NCBI GenBank assembly: GCA_002205965.3
Contig: NADL03000517.1
Location: 372,001 to 436,000, forward strand
Source of the DNA: Kappaphycus alvarezii
Taxonomy: Eukaryota; Rhodophyta; Florideophyceae; Gigartinales; Solieriaceae
Length of the DNA: 64,000 nucleotides
Reading direction: 5' to 3'
Part shown: one piece after another, positions 1 to 11,869 of the stretch
Layout of the letters: the number at the start of each line of letters is the position of its first letter
Position numbering within the stretch: position 1 is the first letter of the stretch
Position numbers and translations under genes: made by a program
The notes under the pieces: generated by a model
The model's input: only the letters and a program-made list of their open reading frames with translations
Database searches by the model: none
What the model was told of the DNA's origin: nothing

Positions 1-1130
1 AAATAGCTTTTTGTAGATGGGGCTCGGTATAATCAGAATTTATCGTCAGTCTGTCGAAAGCATCGCTCGGATTTGACGCGATTAGCACTGATGACGAATG
101 GATATAGAGGCGTGTCCATTTTCTGCTATGCAAAGTTGATGAAACGGCTTTGGATGTCGCCAAAAGCTTCTTCCATAACATATTCAGGCTCTATGGGTTA
201 CCATATGAGCTTGTTAGCGATTGCGATCCCATCCTTATTTCAAACTTCTGGAAGAAACTCATGCAGCTTTGCGGTACTCGGAAGAAAATGTGTCATCATC
301 CTCAGACCGATGGCATTTACGTGGTTATGAATTGCATGGTTGACAACTAAATCCGCTACTATTGTTCGCTCAATCAAAAGGACTGGGATCACTGTTGCCC
401 GCTATAGAGTTTTCGTATACGTGGGCTGAGTCTGCAGATTTGGGATGCAGCACTTTCGAAATCGATCTCTTTCGAAAGCCCAGAGGGCCACTTGAGTTGC
501 TTTCGCATTCACAAGATTTTCCCCTCAGAGCACTGAATTAGTTCAAGCAGAGGCTTGCCACTAGATTGGAGGACGCCAAGCTCTCGCATACGATGGAAAA
601 AGCAAGGCAGGCTTCTTACAGTGCGGAGGAGATTAATAAAGTCCCTTCACACGCCGTGGAGGATCAAATCTGGTTAGACAAAGACTTGTTCAAGTATATC
701 GTTTCACGCTATTAGAAACCAAAGAAGCTATCGGCACGAAGATTTGGTCCCTTCAAGATATTGGATTTGATTGGAAAGAACACCGTTCACCTGGAGCGTC
801 TTGACTCTGTGAAAATTCCTACGGTTGCACATGTCGAACATACGGTCCTACATCGTTTCCGGTCGGCAGAAATTGCGCAAGAATCGCAAGTTAAGCCACC
901 CCCCGTTGCCGGAGAAGATGAGATTTGGAACAAGAAGCGGAGTCAACATTATCGCATCGCGAGCGGGGCAGTGGTCTTCAGTTCCTAACTTTGATGAAAG
1001 CATGAAAGGATCTCCACGGCATGAAGCTGCATGCAGCCTAACAGAGACTTTTTGGATAGCGAAGATACCGTTACGAAGGTCTTCTTGGATTACTCATACA
1101 AGAACGAATTATTCCACACCTTAATTGACT
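1..1130 (+). mobile_element. Decayed Ty3/gypsy (chromovirus) pol 3' end: integrase core and chromodomain-proximal region
   Basis: A broken reading frame carries the end of a Ty3/gypsy polyprotein. Around 70-345 is the integrase core: the frame shows IFRLYGLPYELVSD, followed by FWKKLMQL and HPQTDG, all hallmark positions of this family. After a poorly conserved stretch (350-700), 700-915 reads RRFGPFKILDLIGKN and HVEHTVLHRF, the linker just before a chromodomain, and 940-1125 holds scattered chromodomain-like residues in shifted frames. Stops and frameshifts are frequent, for example at 350 and near 710, so the copy is dead. The element continues to the left beyond the window. I could not find an LTR downstream. 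What is seen is the motif string; the family (chromovirus-type Ty3/gypsy) follows from integrase plus chromodomain order. Confidence 0.75.
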
Positions 1131-3639
1131 TGAAAGTTGGCAGACTAAGTTCACAATGGTAAAACAGTGTTGCTTACTGTTTAAGAACTACTTTAGTGCC
1201 CGAGGTAGTACTCAGGTATCATATTCAGCCAGTCTATGATGCGTTGGGCAAATCGACCCGTACGGGGTAATGAGGTCACACACCACATTTTGGAAGGAAA
1301 GACGCTCTAAGTTAGGGTGAAAGCGCGGTTGAAACATCGACTGTTGGTTGATTTTAATTATAATTGGGCACGTTGTAAACATCTCGCCAAATGGTGGAGG
1401 CATTTGAGTTAGGGGTCCCCTTGAATTTCTTTATTTTTCCCGTTACTCATTATGGAACCATTTTGCTTTTATTCTAACTTAAGGTCGGCCATTGCTGCAA
1501 GATAATTCGGTCGGAAACAGCTATAAATACCGAATTACTACCGAACATGGTACGCGGAAAATGTATCAAAGTTTTGACTACTTACGAAAGAATGAAAGCG
1601 AATCACCTGTGAGTCTTGCTTCTATTGTGCTGGTTTCCTCTTTTCGGATGTTATGCCGTACGTAGAATGGAAACACTGGGCACCAACGTATCGCTCTACA
1701 ATCAAGATTACTATCTGACATTAGTCGATAGTAAAGAAATACTTTAAGCTTCGTAGCGGTTTCATCAGTATCGAAGATTACATGATTTCACGTATCTTTG
1801 TCAGCATGAGTACACCCATGGTACAAAAGTATCAATAATATGTCACATCGTGGCAATCATGTCCACCACCGGTCTAACACAGATGCATAGTTCTACAAAA
1901 TCGAAATAGTAGCGCTAGCTGCCCCTTCCGCTGAAAAGTTGTCGATAAATGATTGCGAAGCGGATTGGACAACATATACTTCAGTTCCCCAAACTTATTT
2001 TTGAAGAACTTGTACGTTATTTTGAGAACAACTTCAGATAATCGTTTCAGACTGCTATAGTCTACAATGAAAGAAGGGTTCATTTGAGCACAAGGTGTAG
2101 ACAACACCTCTTTTCTTTTACCGTTTCACCGCTTCGCGACCTTGACATAAAGCGAAGCGAAGATCCCGCCGTCCGCTCTGCGAGGGAGGATGGAAAATCG
2201 CATCGGACATTTCTTTCTAAATCTTCGGCGGAATAGTAGCTGTTGATTCATAATTGCGCTTGTCTGTCAATTTTTTAAAGCGGCTCACTGAGTCGCGTGC
2301 TGTTTGTACACTGGAGACGAAGTTCCTGATTATTTTTGATGAGACTTCTGATGCAGGCCATCCCTGAGACACTGCAGTCGTGATGTGTGATGGAAGGGAG
2401 ATTTGAATACTTCCTATCAATTTAGTTGTTCTATTGTCTGTGTGTCCGTTGGTCCGTGGCAAAACGCCCTGTGATTGGTGCGCTTGAAAAAATAACAAGC
2501 ACACTAATCACAACTCGTTATGTTATCTGTAGGCCTGTATGCCATGGCCTGACACCAGGCGTACAGGCATACAGGCAGGTACGCGCCAGTGAAAACGGCC
2601 AGCGCCATATAAACAGTGCCAATGTGCACTCTGCGGTACATCCCTATCCTGCCCAGGCTGTTCCAGAACCCGCTGATCACACCAGTCCTCCCAATTCCTG
2701 TGGTCTCCGCCTCAGCCTTCCCCCCATCCGGCTCCGCCTTTTGCTCTTGCCTAGAACCGCCTTTCGTTCCGTCCCGCCCGCGCTTTGCCTCTTGCGGCTT
2801 GCTTCGCTGCACTCTGCGCCTGTGCTTTGAGCGGCTGGCAGCTTTGTAGCACCCTGTACCCGTTTGGGGTATGCCCTGCCTGTGTGCTGCCTGCTGTCTG
2901 CCAGGACCTGTGCTGCGTGCTTCCCGCTGTGTGTACGCTCCGCTGTGTGTCCGGGCCTGTGCTGTGTGCTTTCCGATGTGTCCGTCCGTCGTTGCGTGGC
3001 TTATGCTGCTGCTATTGTTGTTTTTTCTGGAAGCGGTTTCGAAATGGAAATGAGAAAGGAAGGTATGTGAGTAGCACGTAACTTCTGTCCCGGCCGGCTT
3101 TTGGCGCCCGCAGCGGGACCATACTTGAAAGCTTACTGATCCGGCTTTTTTTGTTGCCTTAGTGTCAGGGTTAAGAAAAAAAGCAAGAATTTATTATCGC
3201 TGTCAAGCCCTTTCCCACTCCTTGGCGCATCGATGTTACTCCTCTCTGGCAACCCCCTCCAGACCTTTTCGGCCCCGCAACCTGCGGTACCCACCCTCCG
3301 TTTCTGCCACTTTCGCGCCCCACCTCCCCCGATACTCTGATCAACTAATTGCGAGGCCATCAAAAACATCATTCTACGCCATCCAAACAGCCAAGCTAAG
3401 TGTGATTCCACGATGATAGTAGTATTCGGAACGACATAAGTTGCGAAAAGGACCCGAACCTGCCCCCCCGACAACGGCATGTTGTACTCTGCGACCAGAC
3501 AGTGTGTGCGGCAAAATAAACCGAATCTCTGACAACGGGTCTCAGTGCTATACGTCTAGACGATCTGTGCGGTAGACTACCCTCCATTCCGTGTAAATAA
3601 TTGTTTCATCGGCCGAATGAATAGCCACCTAGTGTTTGT
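1131..3639. other. Intergenic or old transposon sequence without recognisable genes
   Basis: No frame longer than about 130 codons occurs here and none resembles a known family. The stretch 1131-2110 is AT-rich and may be further decayed transposon sequence. The stretch 2430-3080 is C/T- and G/T-biased: it has overlapping short frames rich in Cys, Leu, Pro and Val built from imperfect TGCTGYSTGY-like repeats, which is low-complexity sequence rather than a gene. The stretch 3130-3600 shows nothing I can name. Part of it may be the 5' region of the Helitron that follows. Confidence 0.5.
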
Positions 3640-4785
3640 GCGGAGGTCACGATGGTCCCGCCACACACCGATGAAAAACGGTGGAAAGTGCGGGAACAGG
3701 CAGCGTTTCGGTGTGCACAAATGACACTGGAACAACAGGAGGAAGAACGATGTCCAAACTATCAAATAGCAGCCGCAAGGAGAGCATAGATGACGGCCCA
3801 GAAACGAGCAGCTTGAGTTGCGCAAGAGACACAGCACCAAAGAGATAGAGAGTCGGAGCGAACGCAGGAGCAAGCTGAGCACAACACGCAAGATGGCTTG
3901 CAATAGCTCGGGAACGTAGAGCCGGGGAAGACGCCCAGCAAGCTACAGCAAGAAGATAACAAAATAGACAGAACAATGCGCAGCGTATAGCAACAGCAGA
4001 TGTGCACCAGACTTCACAGGAGAGAAAGCATGGTCCCCAGACAGTGCGCAGCGTAGGGTGGCAGAAAATGAGCAACAAGCTTCCAACAGAAGAGCACAAA
4101 AATGGGACGCCAATTAACAGCGAAGAGCAGCTCAACATGATCAGCTAGCCGCTCAGAACAGACAGCAGGCTAGCCACCTCGCTGCACTGCGCAGAAGACT
4201 CTTCGCACTTGATCACACACAATATCTCGACATCGGCGACATGAGCATGCCCTGCCAGAGATGCGGCTTCCTCCTATTTCTCCGAGAACGCCTCAAAGAA
4301 AGCTCTGCAGCTTCCCTACTCCTTGAAAACTGCTGGAAGAACTTTAAAGTGCCCTTCTTGCCTTCTCCTGACCCTCCCGCCCTTCTCCGCCAGCTCCTGA
4401 CCGGTATCGGCACACGAGAGAGACGCTTTTAACAGCACATACACGCCAACAACCATCTTCTATCCATGTGATCCGTCACAGCCACGTGGGTCGCTCGATG
4501 AACCGGCTCGTTTAACGTTAACCCTACAATGACCATGCACGGACGTACTCACCACTAAGTGGGCTCCCTTATGCCTCCAGTCGGTCTTCGTCCTTCTTTT
4601 GCGTCCGTGTACATCCATGAAACCGTCTGATCAGACACAGAAAAGAACCGCTGCAGCTCTTAATCTTGATTTAGGCCTATTACAAGAGCTGACGTCAATG
4701 CTGCACCAAGTCAACCCCTACAAACAGACCTTCCGGTTGCTTGAGGGAGTTTGTAATCGCATAACAGTCTCCCGCTGTCTACAGA

Positions 4786-6018
4786 ATGGCTATACTCGCA
4801 GACAGACGGCCCTTCACTGCCCACAGAGGTGCCTTCACCGCTCCAGCAAGCGTACAGATAGCCGCAATCATTCTTAGAATCGAGGACGGCGAGGTAAGCA
4901 GGAGAGACATCGTGGTGCATCGCCGCGGATCCCTCAACACAAATAGCAACAAAGCACTCAACAAACCGTCTCCGTCAACCACCGCTCCTTCGACCTTCTG
5001 TCCTACGTCCTTCTCTTCCCCAACGGACGAGAGCTGGAATCCCGAGCTGCGCCAACCAGCTCCCACACCCGAAAGCAGCCGCCCCAGGATCAGCCCAAAG
5101 ATTTTCTACGCCTACAAGTTATTCCATCTATATTCCGAGTCCAGCACCATCCTGCATACCGGCCTCCTCTTCCAGCAGTACTTTGTCGACCAATACGCAA
5201 AGGCAGAGACCGGGAAGCTCTCCTACCTCCGCGGACACCAGCAGAGACTTCTTGATTCCGACTACAGCTTCCTCTGCAAGTCTCTCTGAAACTCACGACG
5301 CATGCAAGACGAAGCAGACGTCTTTCGAGCTGGCAGACTCTTCATTCTGCCCTCAAATCACATTGGAAACGATCGCTACGTACGACAGAAGCTTCAAGAC
5401 ACCATAGCTATCTCCAACGACAACGGACACCCAGACATCTTCTTCACTGTCACCTTTAACCCCAGTGGCCAAAGATCACCAGCGCCCTCGCCCCAGGCCA
5501 GCTCGCCCAAGATAGAACAGACCTCTGCACCCGAGTCTTCCACGTCAAACTCCGCATCCTGATGCAGTTTATCACAGAAGAGCAGTACTTCGGACAAGTC
5601 ATCACACACGTCAGCGTCATCGAGTTCCAGAAGCGCGACCTCCTGCACGCCCACTGCATCTTCTTCCTCGATCGTGCAGCCAAACAACGCCTCTAGGGTC
5701 CTCTCAACGTTGACCAGATCATATCCACAGAGATCCACCGCCCACAGACCCCCAGCTCTGATATGTTGTCCTCAGAACGCAATACACACTCCCTGTAGTA
5801 TGCGCAACCCTGATGCAGTCTGCAACAACGAACAAGGCTTCTGCACCAAAGGCTTCCCCAAGAAGTTCATGGACGACACAGGCAGGGGCGAAAACGACTA
5901 CTATGTCTCCTACAGGCGAAGAGCACCCCAAAGTGGCGGCGAAAAAGTCCAGAGACCCTGTCGCGTCGGCAATAGATCCGTCACAATGACCATCGAAAAC
6001 TCCTGGGGCGTCTCTTAA
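4786..6018 (+). pseudogene. Helitron Rep (HUH nuclease) remnant
   Basis: The first open part (4786-5289) shows the conserved order RDIVVHRRGS, ISPKIFYAYKLFHLYSES, LFQQYFVDQYAK and SYLRGHQ. After a frameshift near 5290, 5302-5560 shows LPSNHIGNDRYVRQK and HPDIFFTVTFNPS, the classic Rep entry motif. After another shift, VIEFQKRDLLHAHCIFFL places the metal-binding His-Ala-His triad at 5646-5654. The Cys/His part NPDAVCNNEQGFCTKGFPK follows at about 5803-5862, then YRRRAP, and KYVCKGKDRVTVEL in another frame near 6105-6140. In active elements this domain nicks and rejoins DNA ends through catalytic tyrosines in the next segment; I could not place both tyrosines. At least three frame changes rule out a working protein. 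Confidence 0.8.
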
Positions 6019-6381
6019 ATCCCAGGCATCTCTAGGATGTTCTCCTGCCACGTCAACACCGAGCTCTGCCTCTCCCGCGACATCGGCATCTAGTACCTCT
6101 TCAAGTATGTCTGCAAGGGTAAAGACCGCGTCACCGTCGAGCTCATCAACTACAATCAGTGCCACGACGAGATCGCTAATTACAGGACGCAAGGTAAATC
6201 TCTGCCTCGGAGAGCGTGTGAAGCCTCCTCGCCTTTGACACCGTCTACCGCGGTCCACCAGTCGTGGGCCTGGATGTCCATCTCGAGAACCACCACGCCG
6301 TCTACTGAAGCAGCCACCGCCTACGAACTCCTCAGATAAACACCTACCTTCAAGACTTTACCAAACAAACACTGCACGACT

Positions 6382-7885
6382 TTGGACTCCCCGCATTTCT
6401 CGACGACTTACAGCCACTCCAAGTACCCTCCACTGAAGGAGATCCAGAGCAAGTTCAGCAAGAAATCTACGCTGCTATCTCCCATTTCAATGAAGTCCAG
6501 CGTCATTACTTCGATCAATTTGTCGGTGCAGTCATCGAAAGAGTCTCTGCATTTAATCTTAACGGCGCCGCTTCATCTAAAACTCCTCCTTCACAGCCTT
6601 TCAACCAACAACTCGCCTGTTTTTTTCTCGGTGCTCCAGAAGGCACTGGCAAGCCTTTCGTCACCAGAACTATCTAATCATTCCTTCAAATGCGTGGCAA
6701 AAGAGTTACAGCCGTCCCCATTTCCGCCGTCGCAGCTCAACTACTAGATAACGGACGTACTGTCCACTCTACCGTCAGGATACCTATTCCATGCAGTAAA
6801 GAAAGTACTTGCAACATCTCAAGCACCTCCAACCCCACAAAACACCTCCGACAAGTCCATCTAGTCGACAAGGTAATCATGTGCAATTGCTTTTGCATCG
6901 ACGCTGTCTACTGTACTTTCCACAATATGATGGGAACAAAACCATCATTCGCGGGAAGTTTGTCCTGTTTTCTGGATACTTTCGACAGATACTCCCCGTT
7001 TTTCTGCATGGTTCAAGAGCTCAGATCGTCCATGTCTGCGTTCGCTCCTCCTCACTCTTTGTAATCTTCAATACCCAGCATTTCACTGAGAAAATGCGCA
7101 TCACTGCACTCCAAAAAGATCCCAGCGCTGATAAATGTGCACTCCAGTTTCTATACTACTTGCTTCAAGTCAGAGAAGGACGCCTCGCAACCAAAAGTGG
7201 CAGCAGAGTTCCCCTACCACCCTCAATCGCCATCATGCATGACATCCGAGCCATCTGCTACGCTATCTTCGACAACGTGGAATCATACTATACCGAAGAA
7301 GCATGGATCATTGGACGCGCAGTACTCACAACCAAGAACTTACATCTCCAAGAGATAAAACATCATTGTAGGTGCAAAGTTACCGGGCAACAGTGGAGAG
7401 TATCTTAGCGCAGACAAGGTCGAAAACGACAACGAGAACAAACTACGATACTCCGTCGAACTCCTCAACACCCTCACAGTCGGCTCCGGACTAGCTAATC
7501 ACCGCTTTGTCATCAAGAAAGGATACCACGTCATCCTTCTCCGCAATATTAACCCCCAAGTGGACACTGAAACGGCGCCCGTTACATCTTGGAGAGCATG
7601 ACTGAGTCCGTGCTTTTTCTCCGCCTCGCTACTGGCTCCAATTTCGGCGCCTGCCTCACTCTTCCACGCAAGCCTTTCAGTCCTGGCGACTACAACTTTC
7701 CCATCCATGGCGTTATGAGAACCCAGTTCCCGGTAATCGTGTGCTTTAACCTTACAACCAAAAAGTCACAGGTTCAGTCGTTCACCGGCCAGCTTAGCTT
7801 GGACTTGCGCGACGAGTGCTTCTCCCACGGCCAGTTGTACGTCGCGTTGTCTCGCACAATTCACCCAGAAAACGTTATACAGTAG
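6382..7885 (+). pseudogene. Helitron PIF1-type helicase remnant
   Basis: This is the helicase half of the Helitron protein, broken into several frames. Near 6625-6665 is the Walker A region FLGAPEGTGKPF, in which the usual GKT reads GKP, so the nucleotide-binding threonine is lost. Next come GKRVTAVPISAVAAQLL and GRTVHST (6690-6780). Walker B and its neighbourhood are split: FSGYFRQILPVFLHGSRAQIVHV occupies about 6965-7045 in one frame. LTxKMR-like residues occur near 7085 and AWIIGRAVLTTKN at 7300-7340. The C-terminal helicase box, SHGQLYVALSRT, is at 7826-7861, with the stop at 7885. Motif order is that of PIF1/RecD-type enzymes. Confidence rests on many separate motifs rather than on one intact frame. 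Confidence 0.8.
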
Positions 7886-7958
7886 TTTGCGCTGAGGTGG
7901 ACGATGAGATGAGCAAGATCGTAGGGCACCCTGAGAATCTTTTTAGAATATCTTAAAC

Positions 7959-8303
7959 AGTCGATTTATAGTTCAGTACTGTAAGTTCTTGCCACGCCGT
8001 TGTCGCAGTCGATCTGCGACTCCTGTCGCGTTCTCACGTATACTGTATTTAGTTTTAGTGCCTATCCTAAATTCTTGCTTTCTTCTCTCGGTAGGATTAT
8101 AATATTGAGAAGTTAAGCACTCTAGACGACACCGTTCGCCACTTTCACCAGCGTTCACTGCTTTGACACTTCCCGATGAAATCCAACCGATCTTCTTGCT
8201 TTCACAAAAATTGCCGATCTTTTTGCTTTCAGGAAAATTGCGTTGCGACTAAAATTGTTGATTGTATAGCAATTTGTCGCGCTGCATAAGAACAGGGTTC
8301 CAC
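7959..8303 (+). repeat. Left LTR of the Copia element
   Basis: Aligned by eye to 13645-13962. Shared blocks include the start around TTTA(T/C)AGTTCAGTACTGTAAG, the TTGCCACGCCGT block, the TTGAGAAGTTAAG block and the terminal GGGTTCCAC. The expected first TG reads AG here. This copy carries an extra internal duplication, 8189-8215 and 8216-8242, both of the form GATCTTYTTGCTTTC, present only once in the right LTR. Confidence 0.8.
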
Positions 8304-8394
8304 AACAATCCTGATGTACAGCAATTCTTCTTACGTTCCTCCATCCAAGATACTCTGCTCTCTTTTATTTTGTTGAACAACATAATACAACGCC

Positions 8395-8931
8395 ATGGCA
8401 CCAACTACTGGCACCGCGTTCAAGTCAAAGGCCGACAAGATCCTCAAGAAAATCATGATTTCGTCAATTCAGTATCCTCTATCAAAGATGCGGCTCGACG
8501 CCTCTAAATCTATGTTGGAAGTTTATGGCCCCGAAGATGAAGCCCCCGACTCCGCCACGTCTTCGTTCGAACTAACAGAGCAGGAATTCGTCCAAGCCCA
8601 TCTTGCCAAACTTCTGCCACCGCCACAGTACATCCTTAACCCGGAGTTTTTTCGGCTGCCCTTGTTCACTGTCTATTATATGTATGACCTATCGAGTCAC
8701 TTCTCGTTCTACCACATACCGGAACGATATGTGGACGAAAACATTGGATCTCCTGTAGATATTACCGATTTGCGAAAAAGATGCAATTTGGATGGCACAT
8801 TTTCCTGGATGCGACTTAGGGGTAAGCCGGCAAATTGTAAACGCGTGAAAGAATCACTCCCTATGACCCGTTCCTATGTATCCGGATCACCCATGCCGCC
8901 CCGTCTCTTACCAAATAATCCGCAGTCCTGA
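8395..8931 (+). CDS. Copia gag N-terminal fragment (178 codons open)
   Basis: This is the longest intact frame of the element. It starts 91 bases after the left LTR in a good context (GCCATGG). The sequence has no hallmark motif, but its position right behind the LTR and ahead of a zinc-knuckle-like sequence fits gag. Further gag sequence continues in shifted frames from about 9280 to 9990, with KAVTALEFLHWSY-like and Asn/Arg-rich segments. A Cys-rich motif of the form C-x2-C-x3-H-x6-C is read at 9769-9813 (CYNCGTPHSTRTHKC). That is a slightly degenerate zinc knuckle. The fragment is unlikely to yield a working capsid protein. Confidence 0.55.
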   Translation: MAPTTGTAFKSKADKILKKIMISSIQYPLSKMRLDASKSMLEVYGPEDEAPDSATSSFELTEQEFVQAHLAKLLPPPQYILNPEFFRLPLFTVYYMYDLSSHFSFYHIPERYVDENIGSPVDITDLRKRCNLDGTFSWMRLRGKPANCKRVKESLPMTRSYVSGSPMPPRLLPNNPQS

Positions 8932-10804
8932 AATTCCATCAACTCCCCAGTGAATCCGAGAGGTTCCCATGGGAACACCCGCACGTCCGATGCAGAAGAT
9001 TCCAGCAAGACAATGTTCATAGTGAATCTATTCAAAGATAACCAGTTGAGCGTAAACATCAAGCTCGATATCAATGATACGTCGAAGCTTTTCGAGATCC
9101 ACCGAGTAGAACAGTTTATGTGATATGCAAAAGGCTAACAAGTTGTTGCATATATTTGATAGACCCGCCAGAAGACTTTAATTCAACAACTGCACGCCAA
9201 ACATGACCTAGAACTCTAAATTTAAGGTTATGCTTGAAGAATATAGCAGTGATGCGAGGAGACTACGCGTAAGGGAACATTGGAAACTGTTCGCCTTCTT
9301 TCGTTTAAATATTCAAAAGGGATAACCGATGTCTCTGAAGGACTTAAAATAAGCATTGATGTTATCAATGAACTCTCCCTCAGTATCCCAAGGCATTCAG
9401 CGATGATGCCCACAAAATTGACTACCTTACAAAGGCTGTCACCGCTTTGGAATTTTTGCATTGGTCCTATTCCCCTGTCAAGAAGGTCACAACCCTTGAT
9501 CTTAAGTTTAATAATTTCTTCACCTCTCTTCACGAATCCCTCCAGCGTCACCGCCAAATTCAGACCCTTACCTTAGAAGAAGACAAGAGAAATCTCCTCC
9601 AGTTTACAGGTTTAGTCGATGTACAAAGTGAATTTGAGACCAACCATATGCGATATGGACGTGATCCTCGCTACATAAATCGAAATAATTCAAGACCGAA
9701 TTCGTCCAACTCGAGCTTTCGCCGCCGGAACGTCCATGAAAATCGCAACTATGGAAAATAATGTTACAATTGTGGCACTCCTCATTCGACTCGTACTCAT
9801 AAATGCGACCCGAAAGACATCGCGGAATACGCGCGTCAACGCATTAGAAATTTGGAATCTTCCGAACACGTCTTGGCGCATTTCATTAAGGGAGAAAAGG
9901 ACTCCATCCGTGAAAATATCGACTTTGCTAAGAGCGAACAAGAAATGTTTCAAACTGCGAACGATGAACTCGTTGCATTGTATTCAATCCTAGGTTCAAG
10001 TTCTACTGGCAATAGCATCTTTGAGTATGATCAAGCACTAGGAACCCACTTGACGTAATATTACGGTTCATCGATTCAGTAGAGAGTGAAATACTCCTTG
10101 CCCACAAAAGTACAGCAATGAATGAAGGATTCACACTCGTTGAACTATGAAACGTATTCTCGTCTCAGGGGGGGACGATATAGATCCACGTCTGTGTCGC
10201 CAGAGAAAACACTGCCGGCAACTAATCGAATGATAAGGTCGAAATTAACATGTCAAACGTATATGTGGGCGAAAATCGTATGGAAACAGCATCTAATCGT
10301 CCGCTTGGGATTTTATGCGATATTAGAGCCCCTAGATATGTCACTCTGCGCAAGGAGCTAAACTGCATCCTGGAAAAAATCGGCTGCCACAGTCGAAAAT
10401 ATTCCCCTCAAACCATAGATTACGTTTCGCGGACGCCACTTTCGATTCTCCCGGTCGAATCTCTATTCAACTACATATGCCTCCTGGAATACCCCCAGTA
10501 CATGTAGAACTGTATATAGTGGCAGCGGGTATACCAGCTCTTTCATGGACTTGATGTTATGAACAGCGAATCGAAAAACCCATGGGCCGTTTCCAATCGG
10601 TTGTTTAAGCGCGTTCTCCACAACACACAGGAAGCTAAGGTCTATTATATTGACGACTGGATGAACGTACCAAAGGAATAATTCTTAACAAAGACTCAGC
10701 TGAGCAGATTGTACCGTTAGTTCTTCCATCCAAGCACCTCTAAACTTGTCAACCTTATCAAGCGCGCCAGACTGGAAGAAGCCAGACCGGAGACATTTTC
10801 ACCT

Positions 10805-11460
10805 TTGAAAGAGATTTCAAAGCGCTGTGACCCTTGTCCTCGAATTCAGCGGTCCCCTAACCGTTTCCGCGTGACACTTGGTGCTGAACACCATCGCTTC
10901 ACCGAAAGTATTATACTTGATATCATGTATATCAATAGTGATGCTATTTTTCACATCGTTGATGAGGCCACGCGTTTTGTCCCCGCGTGATTTCTTCTGT
11001 CTGTATCAACATAATTCATTTGGACGACCCTCCTCGAATTCTGGGTTGCAGTATATACAGGCCTGCCACACAGGGGTCACAACTCGGCCCAAAATTAATT
11101 CATTTGGCCCGTATCGCCGATTTTGAAGTAAAAAACACTGACGTGGAAGCACTTTACAGCCTGGGAATCGTAGAACGATATCATGAACCTCTGCGCAATA
11201 CATTCAGGAAAATCATGATCTCCCAACCTGATGCTGACAAGCATTTAGCGCTTGCTTTGTCCGTCAAGGCGATGAAAGACACGCTTGGCGAGGAAGTATT
11301 GTACCTTCCGCCCTCATTTTCGGAGAGTACCCACAGATCTCGACAGTATCTAAGCCAAGATCAAGCCGTTCCAATTTACAAACACTGGCTAAATTCGCTG
11401 TCACTGCTCGCGAGGATATGGAGAGCCAAATGGCTGAACTCAAGCTCAGGCGTTCCCTAA
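10805..11460 (+). pseudogene. Copia integrase remnant
   Basis: In one frame, 10805-10990 reads EISKRCDPCPRIQRSPNRFRV, the end of the integrase zinc-binding domain (CxxC), followed by the start of the catalytic core (LDIMYI and HIVDEATRFVPA). The frame then shifts, and 10987-11460 continues with FEVKNTDVEALYSLGIVERYHEPLRNTFRKI, corresponding to the end of the core with its catalytic Glu region, then SVKAMKDTL. Upstream at about 10690-10760 the residues matching the HHCC His pair are visible (FFHPST). The first and second acidic residues of DDE fall in different frames. The remnant links gag/protease upstream to the RT region downstream. Confidence 0.7.
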
Positions 11461-11869
11461 ACCACGAAATTCCTTCCGCCAGCGATCGCATATACCACCT
11501 CGGTGACAAGGTACTTATGTATCGATAAAAGGTCGTCGCGAACAAGGTAGGGGAACGGATCGGCCCTTATGAATTTTTAGCAGTAGACTACGACAAGAAG
11601 CTAGTCTTCGTACTCGAATCCCAAGAGAGCCAGCCGCGACCATTCGGTTTAGCGCAGGTGAAATCCTACATGTATCCTTTCGATCTGTCTCATTCCTTCC
11701 TCTGCGACCTTGAGCGCGCAATCCACACTTTCGTGACTCCAGAGGATGACCTCTTATTTTCTAAAGAGACTCTTGACCCTAGGGATGAACGTTCGTAAAG
11801 TCCTGAAATGAATCAGGCAGTTCGCAAGGAGATTAAAGTTCTTCTCTGTGGAGGAACTTTCCAGGTTTA

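Larger units (their letters stand above)
3640..7958 (+). mobile_element. Decayed autonomous Helitron (Rep-helicase)
   Basis: This is a rolling-circle transposon whose single large protein normally joins a HUH Rep nuclease to a PIF1-type helicase. All domains appear in the right order on one strand but are spread over many frames. 3640-4210 has the Arg/Gln/Ala-rich N-terminal stretch; 4240-4400 the CxxCG-type finger; 4650-4760 the LHQVNPY region; 4786-5560 and 5560-6120 the Rep part; 6380-7885 the helicase. Dozens of stops and shifts make it non-functional. The coding part ends at 7885, shortly before the Copia LTR at 7959. A plausible Helitron 3' end lies beyond the Copia element at 14071-14111, suggesting that the Copia inserted into the Helitron. 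The 5' end was not located. Confidence 0.8.

Noticed and set aside
2426..3081. Overlapping Cys/Leu/Pro-rich small frames on the plus strand
   Set aside because: They derive from C/T- and TGTG-rich low-complexity sequence; no signal peptide with a regular Cys spacing and no second copy, so a secreted Cys-rich peptide is not supported.
5719..6258. Minus-strand 179-codon acidic/Val-rich frame
   Set aside because: Antisense to Helitron Rep sequence whose motifs on the plus strand are clear.
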